The notes under the pieces are model-generated. The model did not search any database, was not told where the DNA came from, and saw only the letters and a program-made list of their open reading frames with translations. Shown here piece after piece: positions 10,579 to 22,767 of a stretch of 64,000 nt of DNA; position 1 is the stretch's first letter; every line of letters begins with the position of its first letter. The position numbers and the translations under genes are program-made. Location: contig NC_092569.1 in the NCBI RefSeq assembly GCF_037975245.1, positions 32,571,668 to 32,635,667 of the forward strand. Reading direction: 5' to 3'. This DNA comes from Apostichopus japonicus. Its lineage: Eukaryota > Echinodermata > Holothuroidea > Aspidochirotida > Stichopodidae.

Positions 10579-10700
10579 AAAGATAAGTAAGTAAGTAAGT
10601 AAAATTTATTGATATCAATCATAAAATGAAGATATAATAAAATGGATTCCGCAGCTTAAAAATATGCAAAATATATATACAAAAATATGATAAAAATATC
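10579..10700. mobile_element. Possible LINE/SINE 3' tail (TAAG)n
   Basis: AAGTAAGTAAGTAAGTAA is followed by AATTTATTGATATCAATC in RPS21 intron 2. This resembles the short-repeat tail and adjacent 3' sequence of non-LTR retroelements. No coding part is seen. Confidence 0.3.
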
Positions 10701-11599
10701 ATGTAGTTATATGACAGTTCAAAAGCTTCAAAAGATCTACTTGTTCTTGCTCAGAATGAGTCAGTCAGTCATTCTGTTACAATACCTGCAAGGAATAGAC
10801 TGATATTAGATTATATACTTTAATTTTTTTATTTTGTTCATACTGAATTCCTAGTCATCATTTATTATCTTTCATCCACAATATCTTGTTGCATGTAAAA
10901 ACAGCAATGATTAATTGATCGACTTCTTGTTCTTTGTTATCTCAATACATTACATGTATAGAGATATTGTAACAGTAAGTGGGACTCTCTCTTCTCTTAA
11001 AAATTTTTCAGCGTCTCCATATAAAGTTCTTTTTCTCTGGAATTTTCAGAGCAAGCATATATCATATAGGCCAACAAAAGTTACTATTTTTTATTCGAGA
11101 ATTTTATCTCATTCTATGACTTTTTCACCGATTTATGTCCAAATCGGGCCAATTTGGACTGAAATACAGTTTAAACAACCCATTTTTGCACACGCTCCAA
11201 AACTTACGTTTTATGAAAAAGAATAGAATAGAATTGTCTTTCAACAGTGGTATCGTCTAAGATAGGGTCCTATTTATTATATATTTTATTAACATTTTAA
11301 ACTTTCATTTGTTGTTTACAGGTAGGTATTAATAAGAATTTTACTAGCTGTAAATGACATTTTATGGCTTTTATTTGCTTTATTTGATGTTTAAATGATT
11401 TTTCTTTCTTAAAACAACACTGAGCTGCCGCCCCTACTTTTAGTAAAAAGGTCCGTTTTTAATGATTAAGCCCCGCCCCAAGTCTGTTTTGTAGCAGATT
11501 GGCTATGACTCATGGCAGCTACATGTTAGATATACGAAAATGGCTACCCTCGCGACCAATTTTCTCTACTGTAGTTAGGTACGCCAGGTGTAGTGTGCA

Positions 11600-11955
11600 T
11601 GCTAATTACATATACACATTCTGTACTGCTGAATTCTACGTAGTGCATTTAATTTATATTAGACCTTCGTTTTTGTAACATCCATTTAAGGATAGTACTG
11701 GTGTTCAGGTAGCTTTTCAGAGCAAGGGCCATGATAAGTTTGTTTGATTGCCCTTCATGTATTTTGTATAATTACGTATACACATTCTTGTATTTCTGAA
11801 GGCTACTTACTGTAGGCCTAGTGCATTTAAAAAAATATATATAGGCCTAGGCCCCCTAGGCCTATTAGGCTTTCAGTGATAGCCACATTAGCATTGTACT
11901 GGTGTTCAGATAGCTTTTCCTAGGAAGGACCAGGGTAAGTTTGTTTGATGGGTAC
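11600..11955. repeat. Diverged ~185-bp tandem duplication
   Basis: Two copies of a block run from ACATATACACATTCT-like sequence through GTGCATTTAA and TACTGGTGTTCAG to TAAGTTTGTTTGAT, the second starting near 11770. The second copy carries a TAGGCCTAGGCC-rich palindromic insertion. It lies in RPS21 intron 2. Confidence 0.7.
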
Positions 11956-12049
11956 GTATAAAAGAGTAGCCGGCCATAGCATCACAACTTTTATAAGACT
12001 TTAAAAATTGTATAAGGTTATGTTTTATTTATAAGGATATAAGATGTAA

Positions 12050-12908
12050 GGCCACGAGAATGAAAGTTATAGATTTGTGTCCGGACTTTTTTGAAAACAC
12101 ATGAGGCTTTTTTTCATTATTCATTATTTACAACTGCGCATGCGTAGCTATCTACATAAACCATTCACGCAAGTGGTATATAAACGACTTCAAAATGCCA
12201 TGTTTGCTATCACAGTAGGGGAGAATAAAACCCTTGCTTTGAAACACAACTGCTACTAGTACTAGGCTAGCTGGATGAGGATGCATAGAATTTTAAAAAA
12301 TGTTAAAATACCGGGCTCCTGTCTGCAACATGATGTACACAGTGACAATGATAGCCTACATGACTTGGTCACTACAGTGCATTGACCTGGAACAGTACGT
12401 ACGTACGTAGGCTAGGCCTAGATCGACTGCTTGTTATCCTATGCTTTAGCATTACACTGGAGACGATCATAAACATCGACCAGTGAATCGTAAAATTTCA
12501 CATTCTGATCATGCCATCCATCAATATTTGTATATCGTATGCAATGTCAATAAACTTTGTTATAGTTTAGCCCTTTTATTTCAACAATTCGAGTCTTGAA
12601 ACTATAGGTAAGTATAAAAGATTGAACGGATTTCTTACGTTTCGTTCCATGAGAACAACGCATGGTATCAACGCACGCGTGCGCGTGGAGACATTGCGAG
12701 AATCCGATGTGCGGTTGGAGCGATTTGACCTGTGACCCCGATGACGCCGCGACACTGGCAAAGCGATGATACTGTTTTCATAGCTGCATTTACGTGATAA
12801 ATAGATCGTCTTTCCACTGTGCGCGATTTGGAAGTTTTTTTTTTTGTGCGGTAGCTTTTCAGGCATGCGGGCGGTGGACGCAAATCTATAACTTTCATTC
12901 TCGTGGCC
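12050..12908. mobile_element. 859-bp PIF/Harbinger-like non-autonomous element
   Basis: Perfect 28-bp terminal inverted repeats begin GGCCACGAGAATGAAAGTTA. TAA flanks both sides (12047-12049 and 12909-12911), a 3-bp TWA-type target duplication as used by PIF/Harbinger transposases. The interior has a TATA-like GTATATAAACG near 12178 and two overlapping short minus-strand frames (12576-12898) with no recognisable transposase or Myb/SANT domain. It lies in RPS21 intron 2. TIRs and TAA duplication are seen; family assignment is inferred. Confidence 0.75.
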
Positions 12909-13610
12909 TAAGTATGTTTAGCTTTCTTTTGAACCTGTAATGTTGTACATCAAATGTACAAAGAATTAAAATAAAATAACAAAATGGAGAGGAACTGAGG
13001 TGGCTATTACTTGCATCACTTGCATATAAAAACTTGTAATCTTCTTTTACATTATTTTTTTCCAAGTCATAAATCCATGAAATCTTCATGTCAGAAAAAT
13101 TGAGATGGAAAAACGTGGGTTGTTTTGATATCTAGAAGTGGACACAGTTTTGATGGTAGTCACCACTACAGTCTACAGTAACATACAGTAGGTCAATAGG
13201 CCTAGCTCTCAAGGCAGGCATCAAGAATATGGTCGAGTTGTTCGCCTCTTCTAATTTGGCCGTTGTCATTGACGTCAAACTATATGACCAAAAAGTCCAA
13301 CAGAGACTGACCCAAGATGGAGGATACCACATAAAAAACAAGTTCTTAAATATCCTATGACATTACTAAACCTTGCAACGTCGTTCTTTCGACTAACAGG
13401 CAATGAGCGCTAAAGGCAAGACTAGCAGGATAAAGTGTAACCTGCAGAGACTATTCGTGGCAAAGTAGCAAAAATGCAAGTTGTATATTTGTTGTACCAT
13501 GAATGATATTGATAATTGTAGAGACAGAGCAAAGATTTGAAATTAGGAATCAAAATTAAAACTTCCAGTATTGAGATACTGCGTCATTGATGCTCTTGTT
13601 TATTTTGCAG

Positions 13611-13682
13611 GTGGATCCTACTACAGGAATCTACAATGGCAACTACAAAATCTTTGCCATCTGTGGAGAAATCAGGAGAATG
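13611..13682 (+). CDS. RPS21: RPS21 exon 3
   Basis: Encodes VDPTTGIYNGNYKIFAICGE followed by IRRM (24 codons, phase 0). The acceptor is TTATTTTGCAG and the donor is ATG|gtgagc. The family word (Y/F)AICG.IRRMGESDD is split after RRM. Confidence 0.97.
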
Positions 13683-14285
13683 GTGAGCTAATTTTAATAG
13701 CTTGGGGCTGGGCTGTCCCTGAGAGTGGAAGACAAGCGCTGCAGTTAATAGTCCAAGCTGTCACTGTTGATGTTCTGTCATTATTTGGTGTTTGACAGTA
13801 CTTACGAACTGATGTTTTCGATTCCAGCTGCATTCGTTTGGCATTGAATTTGTGACAATATGATGGTACGGTTGGTACCACTCTATAGCTCAGGGAAAAA
13901 TACTGAACTTATACTCTGTGAGTTAGTACAACAAAATTGTATAAGTTGTTAGTTTAGTCTACCAAACTTTCTAAAACAATGCAAGATGACATTTGGCATA
14001 AACTACAATGGTTTGCAAATGAAACAAAAGAACATATTGACTTTGAAGGATGCACAAGTTCATGTCCTGAATTGTAGTTGTTGATGAAAAAAGTAGAAAC
14101 TTAAAAGTTGACTGAACATTGACCGTCTTGTACACAGCCTAGGCCCTCTCACACAACTTAACAACACTTAACCCCACACAAAACATGTGCACAATTCAAA
14201 CAGTCCCTTCCATGGCACTACAGTGTGCCACATCTATGTGCAGTAATGTTATTAGAGATAAAAAGTTTGCATCCCAGAGGCTCAA

Positions 14286-14303
14286 GCCCCCCCCCCCCCC
14301 CCA
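14286..14303. repeat. Poly(C) tract
   Basis: Long uninterrupted C run in RPS21 intron 3. A matching G run lies at about 15338-15358 in intron 4. Confidence 0.9.
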
Positions 14304-14422
14304 AAGTTTGCAACCCGTAAAAAAAGCTTGCGTCACGATCGAACACCAATTGCGCTTATTGTATGACCTACTGTTACGTGTGTAGTGCCACTGCCTATAC
14401 TTTGTTAATGTTATACACAATA

Positions 14423-14836
14423 TATAGGGCAGATGGCTCAGTGCCTTAGCTTCGCTGTTTTACAGGGGCAGCCCGGCCTACCCCTCCATTCGCCCACCCT
14501 GCCGTTTCAACCAATGTCCAGCCCCGAGGGCTCCCACTTATCAGCCCTTGTAATTCCCTTCTCGCCAACTCCGTAGTAACTCCATGCTTTGACCTTGCAG
14601 CGCTTCCAACAACCAACTCTTCAAAAATCCCTGTACCTGCAGGCTGCATATCAGTATCCTGCATTCGTAACAATGCTGTTGTGTTCCCTGGGGGACTTAC
14701 AATAAGGGTGCAGCACTGAAGCCACAGACCTGCAAGATAAAGTGTTTGCCAAAGGACACAATTTTAATGATCTGGCCAGGCCCTGAACCAGCAATCCTTA
14801 CAAACCAAGTCGAATCATTTTTGTAATGCTCTCAGC
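14423..14836 (+). mobile_element. Probable tRNA-related SINE/retroelement relic
   Basis: Begins GGGCAGATGGCTCAGTGCC, which resembles a pol III A box (TGGCTCAGTGG). It ends with AAAGTGTTTGCCAAAGGACA, then a CCTGAACCAGCAATCC-type segment and CGAATC, a tail style seen in marine-deuterostome SINEs. It is more GC-rich than its surroundings and sits in RPS21 intron 3. No clear B box or target duplication was found, so this is tentative. Confidence 0.4.
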
Positions 14837-15015
14837 ATTTATTATGATGCTTTAAGTGGTGCTTGAAGTTTGTGGAATCCATATTTACAGACCTCTTAGC
14901 GAAATTAAGACTATTTAGCAGATGATTCAGAGATGTTGGTATCATTCATTTCCTCACCAACCAGTCGAGACTTCACACACAAATCCATCCAAATCTCATA
15001 TTTGTTTTATTACAG

Positions 15016-15077
15016 GGAGAGTCGGACGATTGTTTGATTCGTCTTAATGCTAAGAAAGACAAGGGTTGTATACCTCA
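15016..15077 (+). CDS. RPS21: RPS21 exon 4
   Basis: Encodes GESDDCLIRLNAKKDKGCIP plus CA of a Gln codon. The acceptor is TTTTATTACAG and the donor is CCTCA|gtaagt. It continues the RRMGESDD signature. The stretch RLNAKKDKGCIPQ is about two residues longer than RLAK.DG(I)..K in other animals. Confidence 0.95.
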
Positions 15078-16038
15078 GTAAGTATATGTTCAATTTGTCA
15101 TATGATTATCTTTTAATCTGTTCCACATTTTTTTCCAGGAAAATGTGATAAGTAGCTCATTTTATTTACTTATTGTTTTTATTACTTTTATGATTATTTG
15201 ATGGATAAAGATGGCAGATAGGTTGCTAGTTACACACAGTGTAATGCCAAGATAGAAGGTGAAAGTAATGTCACATTTCAGGACAGAGATGAAAACGTAT
15301 TCCTTAAACGTTTTGGTCATTGGGTATTTTCTTTGAAGGGGGGGGGGGGGGGGGGAGGGGCAGCAAAGTTGGTGTTGGCATAACCAGAAAGTATTCTTAC
15401 AAATTTGCCCTAGGTGTGACACCTTGATAGACAGTTGACGAATGTTAAAGTAATGTTAATATATCAAGTATGAAGCACTGATCTGGGAAACAGTTATGTA
15501 ACAATAACTTCAATCTATCAAGTTTACATCATGGCAAACATAGATGGTTCATTTTCTGAGTAGAGGGAAGCTGAAAATGTCCTCCCTATTTTATTTAACC
15601 TGTGCACATAAATTCTTCGTAGTTTGCCTAGTTTTCTGAATTTTGTGACATTGGCATAGCATAGGGGTCTCTGTGCCAAGGTGTTCTGGTGTCAAGTGTA
15701 TGTGCAAGCAATCAACTTTTTGGGCATGACTACAGGCAGTTATCAATAGTAGTTGTAGAATCCATGAAACAGCATTTTGTTGCTACCAACTTGTGAGGGC
15801 ATTAAGTTACTCCTTGCGATTTAAGTTGTTTCTTTCAGTTTTGTGAATGTCTCTGAATATTAATTGAACTTGTAGTTGTTTACAACTTGCATTTCTTTAC
15901 AAAGGAAAGAAAGGAAATGTAAACATGACATGCTAACTTTCAACAACAAGACTTAGTAAAAAGTTTGCAGTGTAGACATTTTCTGTTGTTGTCACACTTA
16001 ACAAATTTAAAACATTTCTTTTGATCTTTCATTTGCAG

Positions 16039-16060
16039 AAACTTCTTTGAAAGAATGTAA
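16039..16060 (+). CDS. RPS21: RPS21 exon 5 and stop
   Basis: The acceptor CATTTGCAG is followed by A AAC TTC TTT GAA AGA ATG TAA, giving QNFFERM. Most eS21 proteins stop right after the terminal NF. Here four residues (FERM) are added before TAA. Confidence 0.9.
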
Positions 16061-16198
16061 GAAAATGGGAACAAGATGTCAAAGGTTAAAGGAATACCTT
16101 ACACCAAAAAGACAGAAGAAGTTGTAAAGCCTTACATGGTCTGCTTTGTATTGTATATCATCTCAATGGATTGTAACTAATCACTGAACTGATGGAGA

Positions 16199-16204
16199 AA
16201 TAAA
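16199..16204 (+). terminator. RPS21 poly(A) signal AATAAA
   Basis: A canonical AATAAA lies 139 bases after the stop, followed by T-rich sequence (CCTTTGACC, then TTTTCTACTTTC). This gives a short 3' UTR, as expected for a ribosomal protein mRNA. Confidence 0.8.
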
Positions 16205-16471
16205 GTATTCCTTTGACCTTACCTTTTCTACTTTCAGTCATGTTTTGTTTTCTGTTTTAAATACTCAACGTTTCTTTGTCCAGAATTAAAAGATCAATCA
16301 ATATTGAATTTCACACCTATTACATAATCAGTGGTGGCTTACTGTCTATTGTGGTGAGGCCTTAGGAGCCAATTCTCAAAGCAAGTGTCAAACAGGAAGC
16401 GGTTAACTTAAAAATTGAATATTAGAGAGTTTTGAGGTTACATAACTGATCAAAATTGCTTAAATGTGTAT

Positions 16472-17046
16472 GGCAGATAACATGCAACTGATAAGGATAG
16501 TAACTACTCAATCCTAGTACAAGCTAGTCTCATCTTATTAATACCAGGGCTCAAAAGATGGATTGGGGTAAGTTTTCAGAAATGATTAAATACTCAACAT
16601 TTCTTTGTCCAGAATTAAAGAAAGTTAGATTTAATGTCTATATCACTGCTGGCAGATAACATGCAACTGATAAGGATAGTAACTACTCAATCCTAGTACA
16701 AGCTAGTCCAATCTTATTAATACCAGGGCTCAAAAGATGGATTGGGGAAAGTTTTCAGAAATGATTAAATACTCAACATGTCTGTTCAGAATTAAAGGAA
16801 GTTAGATTTAATGTGTATCACTGCTGGCAGATAACATGCAACTGATAAGATAGTAACTACTCAATCCTAGTACAAGCTAGTCCCATCTTGTTAATACCTG
16901 GACTCAAAAGAGGGATTGGGGAAAGTTTTATGACATTATTAAATACTCAACATGTCTGTTCAGAATTAAAGGAAGTTAGACTTAATGTGTATATCACTGC
17001 TGGCAGATAACATGCAACTGATAAGGGTGTAACTACTCCATCCTAG
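16472..17046. repeat. ~176-bp tandem repeat, 3.2 copies
   Basis: GGCAGATAACATGCAACTGA recurs at 16472, 16651, 16826 and 17002. Units include AAATACTCAACAT, GTCCAGAATTAAAG and GCTCAAAAGATGGATTGGGG. A relic of the same unit begins at about 16259, right after the RPS21 3' end. Confidence 0.93.
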
Positions 17047-17104
17047 TGCTGATTCTTGGACAATCTAGAAAAACATTTACCTGTCTTCCTGAAGAATTAT
17101 GCCA

Positions 17105-17232
17105 AGAGAATGGCCGTAAAATGAGACCAATGGAGAATTGCCATAAAATTAGACCAATGGAGAATGGCCATAAAATTAGACCAATGGAGAATGGCCATAA
17201 ACTTAGACCAATGGAGTATGGTCATAAAATGA
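17105..17232. repeat. 27-bp tandem repeat, ~5 copies
   Basis: Units like GGCCATAAAATTAGACCAAT followed by GGAGAAT. Because 27 is a multiple of 3, a plus frame stays open across it; this is not evidence for a gene. Confidence 0.9.
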
Positions 17233-17364
17233 GATTTGCATACGTGGGACCACTATTTGGCTTTCTAGCATATTTGGGTCAATACTTCATCTTGAAGGTG
17301 TACTTCTTGAAAGGAAAACAAAATGGATAATGCAGCATAAGTCAAAAGATTTAGGTGAAGGAAA

Positions 17365-17505
17365 GGGCTGGAACAGGGTAAGGGCAGGAACTGGCAGAGA
17401 GGTAGGAATAGGGGAAGGGCAGGAACTGGCAGAGAGGTAGGAACAGGGTAAGGGCAGGAACTGGCAGAGGGGTAGGAATAGGGGAAAGACAGGAAAATAG
17501 GGAGG
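17365..17505. repeat. ~35-bp purine-rich tandem repeat, 4 copies
   Basis: Units GGAACAGGGTAAGGGCAGGA plus ACTGGCAGAGAGGTA at 17371, 17405 and 17441, with a degenerate fourth copy. Strand asymmetry is strong (G/A-rich on the plus strand). Confidence 0.88.
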
Positions 17506-17719
17506 GGTGATGTTGCAAGGGATAAATTTATGGAACCATTGTTAAGGGTAAGGTGACCTATGTTCACCACATTCCTGGCTACATCAATGATTACACCAAC
17601 CATGGAAACTAAATAAAACACTTCAGAGTTTTGTTTCCGATAACAATGAACTCCAACAAGTAAGAAACAGAACAAACAACAATTAATTGTCAATGCAGTT
17701 TTATTTTGACTAGGCACAC

Positions 17720-20700
17720 CAAAATCTGTGATGGTTTAAGCTGAATGCACACTTTATTAATCTACAGAATAGTTCCGTATAAATGTATATATACAAAATT
17801 GTAACATTAATTAAAATCGTATTTCAGGAACAAGATATTTGGTACAAATGAAATCAAATGTAGCAAATAATAGAAAAGAGGAAGAAACAGTTGATCAAAA
17901 TATTGTTAGTATCAAATTGGTTGAAAACACAGATCAAGTTGAAAGAAAATCAGTGTAAGAAAATAAACCATAAATATATTAATTTTTCATATTTTATCGT
18001 CCTACATCATATACAAAATAGTCCCATTACTAATGTTTTTTCATGATCATAAGATCTTCGTACGGCATTTTTACATGTCATAAAAGTCGAGATGATTTAT
18101 TCAAAACGTTCTTCATTACAGCTGGCAGTGTTTGCAGCAAATTTTAAATATTTTAGTCCTTCAAAAGTAGTTATTTGTTTGGTCATAAACTTAAGGGTAA
18201 TTTTACAACAACAAAAAACTGAGTAATTTAACTAAAAAATAATAATAATCACACAACAACAAGAGATCATCCAGTTGGTCAAATTATGAGATCAAATTTT
18301 TTAGTTTCCTTCATGATTTAGTTCAATTCGACAACTGTCGCTGAAATTTCCCAATTTCCAGATCGCTTGACAAAGTAAAAATCTTTCACTTGACAAAGCA
18401 AAATTTTCCAATTGCTGAATTTGTTTGGTGTTTAGTTTTCTAAGACATTGCATCCTATTGATCAATCGTATCAATTTTCCAATCTCGAACTACCTAGAAT
18501 TAACAAGTTCTTAAAAGCAGCTTTTATATGTTTCAAAAATTGTACCAAAATCTATAGATTCCGATTCAAAAATATGAGTAACCTTTATATACCATCATAT
18601 CATATGTGCATCTAGGGTTACCTTAACTCTGGTTAAAAGTGGGATATTGCAACCCTTCCTCCCCTTTGAAGAAAAACTTTCAGTTTTGAAGAGTGCAACT
18701 TAGCTTTTCTCAATAAGCTTGTGGAGCTCATAAGCAGTCGTGAATAATCTTTGCATGTTCAGAGAATGACTGTATCATGTTTCCGAATAGATTATTATAT
18801 AATGGTGCCGAGTACAAGTTGTACAACATGTGCACATTTTTAGTTTGCGTATTTCAAAAATACAGTGATATTTGTGAGTGTCACAATTATATTTAAATAT
18901 TGGAAACAATTGCAGTCTGCCTGTTCGACAATATAATTTTGTTCCAAATTTAATACATACCTGATAAATGGGAGGGACATATGGTAACCCTACATGCAGC
19001 TAACCACACTGTAAAGACAATCTGCAAAATATATTTTAACCCAGTGAATCATTGATAAGCCAGTAATAAATAATTCCATTTAACCTTAAAATTGTCATCC
19101 AGAAAGTGTTTTCATGTTCATAGTTTAATCATATGCAAGAAGCATGTAGCCCACTGGCAATATTCGCAAACTTCAACATTTTTTTTCGAATATAGAATAA
19201 CTTCCAATGTTGGGTTACTGAGCAAAGTTCTCACAGGATTGTCTTCTGTGTTATGAAAATATTAACATTTTGTAAAAGTTAATGCAAAAAGCTCCTATAA
19301 ATATCATCTCTGAGGCATCACAATTGTACATATTATCTCCTCGACTGCTTAACGATCAATTCTAATATTTGTTAAACATGGTTGTTATTTGACTGTTCAA
19401 GAACAGTTCTCATAAACCTGTCCAAATTGTGTTAAAGAGATGACAGATAATGTAAAGTACATCTGATAACCTTACAAATCAAACATTTCTTCTGAATATA
19501 ATGGAAAAGAAAGCTAAATGGTTGTGAATACATCATACTGAATTTCAGTTTCGTTTTTATATTTGTCACAGACAATGCATAATTGATGAATACAGAACTT
19601 TGAATTTAATTTGAAAATATTACCACCTCCATTGATGAATGTCCAGTGAAAACTAATTTGTTGGAGAATAAGAAATACAATTCCCAAGGCATCTGCAGAT
19701 TGCTTGGAAAGTTGTGGAATACTATGACATCTGCAGAGAGAATTCTGCGAAAAGTCAGCATTGTTTGGACGGTATTATAAATATTAAAAGTTTACAGGAA
19801 ATTTTAACATTCATTAGTGTATTTCACACAATGTTCGAACTCGAAGTGATCTAATATCATCTTAGATTAAAGATGCCATTGCTGGTGATGGACATCTCCC
19901 CTCTATGTCACATGTCTCTCTGTGACATGTCAGAGGACTGTTTTTTTTTGTCCGACCTTCGATGGAACCTTTCTTGGTTGTTCGTAATATTTCCAAGGTG
20001 AAAGTTAGCAGTATTGTCACTAAACAATGGCATAATTTAGGTTAAAACTAAAAATGTTCAATTTTTTTAGCACCACCCTTCACATATCAAAATTCCTGAT
20101 GAATAACGCAAAACGTTGCCACTTTGAGCAGATGTGACTCAATGATGGCAATATTAGACTTGGTCTGCCTTGTGCATGGAGGGACGTCAAATCCGGTGGA
20201 TCTCTCAGACATCCTTAAAATCCTCCAAACATCCAAGGTTTTCCTTTATACCTGTTGGAGCTGCGGTGTTCATAATATTGAACATTCCTTAGTTCACAAA
20301 TCACTGGTCTTTAATTTACTATTAAATAAGAAATCAGTTACTATTATCCAGTAGAAATTGGTCTTTAATTTACTAAATATGAAATCATTTACTATCATCT
20401 TGTACAAATTTCTAACTAGTTTGCCCGTCTTTGTTTGGTGCTTCCACTTGCTGTCCTTTCTTTTTCAAAAGGTATTTTTCAAATAATGTAACAGATTTCT
20501 GAATTTCTAGCTCTGGCAATGCTATGTGAAAGTTGTTCTTCACAAAGATCTTTGTTATAAAGATGATGGTTGTGTGCCTTTCCCCTTAAAGGTTAAAAGC
20601 CTCACACAATAAAAGGGCAGCAATTTGTGTAAGTATGTCCTAATCTGCTGGATAGTAAAACTGGTAAACTGGAAATAACACAAATTAAAAATCACTACAT

Positions 20701-22020
20701 CTGGTAGATGGTATCATGGGTTTCCACTGGAAACAAGAAAACTTGAGATGTAAAATACTTTTACATTTTACAGCTCGCAAGTTTTTTTTTTCTTTCATCG
20801 TAAATTTACGGAATTCTTTTCACTGCAAAATAAATTTGAGTGTGTCTCCTTCCTTTAAAGGATTTTATTCTGGGCTTGCTAAAATTATATAAAGGATATG
20901 AAATTAAATCATAATCCAAAACTAGTCATACCAAGGCCGTAGTAATTGATGTAACATACTGGTATCTTCAGTACTTAACATTTAAACCATGGCCTCCTCC
21001 TCCTCCCCCCCCCCCCTACCCCACCCTTCCACCACAAGGACCTGTCATAAGTCTTAACATTTATCATAATAGAAGGATAAATTTAAGAAGTTTAAGAAGA
21101 AATTTAAGGATAGCACTTTTGGTGGTAACATTGTTTGTATAAAGTAGTTGATGTAATGTGACTAACAGCATTTGCTATCTTTCATTATTTCATCATAAAG
21201 GTCTCACTTTATGGCAATAAATGGATGAAAATTATTCCAATTTTTGCTTCCATTTACAGGCAATGACTTTCCACTCTTTAACTAGCAGATGGTAAACTAT
21301 ACAGTATCTTTTCTTTAAGGTTGAATACAATGCTAAATTAATAGATATTAAAAACAAAATTAAGTTTAAGAGGCAGCTTTAATAATAAGACCTGAAAACA
21401 AGTGACCTTAACTATTAAGTGTTATGATATTCTTTCCATGTCTATCATCACAACGTCTGTCAGCAAACTAAGATTTGCAAATATAAAATCATCTCGTCAA
21501 CAAATAAATTCTCGGAAAAACCGAGCTACCGTAGCCTCATAACCCTGATCAGGTGTTGTTTTTTTTTACTTTTTTTATTCTTCTATTCAGTTTATGTTTC
21601 ACAAACAGATTTTGGCAGCTGTAAGTTTGAAGAAATAATCACCCTGAGAGTCAAACTGACATGTATGTTCCATGATATTAATCCCCACTAGCAGTTTGTT
21701 CCATGATATTAATCCCCACTAGAGGAAATGTTGACATTGTGACTTCCCTAAAGAGACTTCCATTTACTTGGAACTCTGCCACAGGTGCTTGACACTTTCA
21801 TTTACCAATCAAACTTATAAATCAAGGTCTTTATTAAAGGAGTCTACCAAAATTCCTACGAAAAATGAGAATAACGATCAACAGTTGTGTGACATTATGG
21901 ACAACTTTTTTAACTGACAAATTATATATTTGCAATTCTGTGAACACAATCACTGTACATGTATCTATGGTTGATGTGTTTGTTAATTGCAGGGGTAGTG
22001 TTCCCTCACTGAAACCGTAG
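17720..22020. other. Gene-poor AT-rich interval
   Basis: I find no coding exon, TIR element or long array here. Frames are short and lack recognisable domains. There is a 34-bp local duplication near 21668-21722 (TTCCATGATATTAATCCCCA) and a C tract near 21007. Confidence 0.55.
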
Positions 22021-22031
22021 TTAAGCTCAGG

Positions 22032-22330
22032 GGGTATTGTCTTGTTGGTAGTGCTAGTGGGTGGTGTTGGGTATTGTCTTGTTGGTAGTGCTAGTGGGTG
22101 GTGTTGGGTATTGTCTTGTTGGTAGTGCTAGTGGGTGGTGTTGGGTATTGTCTTGTTGGTAGTGCTAGTGGGTGGTGTTGGGTATTGTCTTGTTGGTAGT
22201 GCTAGTGGGTGGTGTTGGGTATTGTCTTGTTGGTAGTGCTAGTGGGTGGTGTTGGGTATTGTCTTGTTGGTAGTGCTAGTGGGTGGTGTTGGGTATTGTC
22301 TTGTTGGTAGTGCTAGTGGGTGGTGTTGCT
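22032..22330. repeat. 37-bp minisatellite, 8 near-perfect copies
   Basis: The unit is GGGTATTGTCTTGTTGGTAG followed by TGCTAGTGGGTGGTGTT, repeated eight times with essentially no divergence, implying recent expansion. Confidence 0.97.
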
Positions 22331-22508
22331 AGAGCATTGGCTACTGCATCACCATCTTGATTCTGTGTCTCCACGGCATTGAAAGTACGGCCATGCCAGA
22401 CCAAGTCCCTGCATTCTCATGCCTGCAGACTTAGTGGTACGATAGAATATTGTATTTGGTTATGATCGTTTGGGACATTGGTAAATAGTCCAAATGTGTC
22501 CCTTGAAT

Positions 22509-22725
22509 TATGGTAGTCAATGTAATTAGTATGGTAGTCCATATAATAAGTATGGTAGTCGATGTAGTGAGTATGGTAGTCCATGTAATTAGTATGGTAG
22601 TCCATGCAATTAGTATGGTAGTCCATGTAATAAGTATGGTAGTCCATGTAATAAGTATGGTAGTCGATGTAGTTAGTATGGTAGTCCATGCAATTAGTAT
22701 GGTAGTCCATGTAATTAGTATGAAC
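22509..22725. repeat. 21-bp minisatellite, ~10 copies
   Basis: Units ATGGTAGTCCATGTAATTAG plus T, with CCATG/CGATG and AATTAG/AATAAG variants. 21 = 7 codons, so both strands show long open frames of heptad repeats (MDYHTNY on minus, VVHVISM on plus). These are repeat artefacts. Confidence 0.95.
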
Positions 22726-22767
22726 TCTGCTGTTGAGGGCAAATGGCAGAGTAGAGAAGAGGGTAAC

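Noticed and set aside
12576-12898. Coding transposase within the TAA-flanked element
   Set aside because: The two overlapping frames are under 100 codons, with no DDE, Myb or THAP features visible.
13858-13910. C/D-box-like snoRNA in RPS21 intron 3 (ATGATGG ... CTGA)
   Set aside because: Too short, no terminal stem, and no clear C'/D' boxes.
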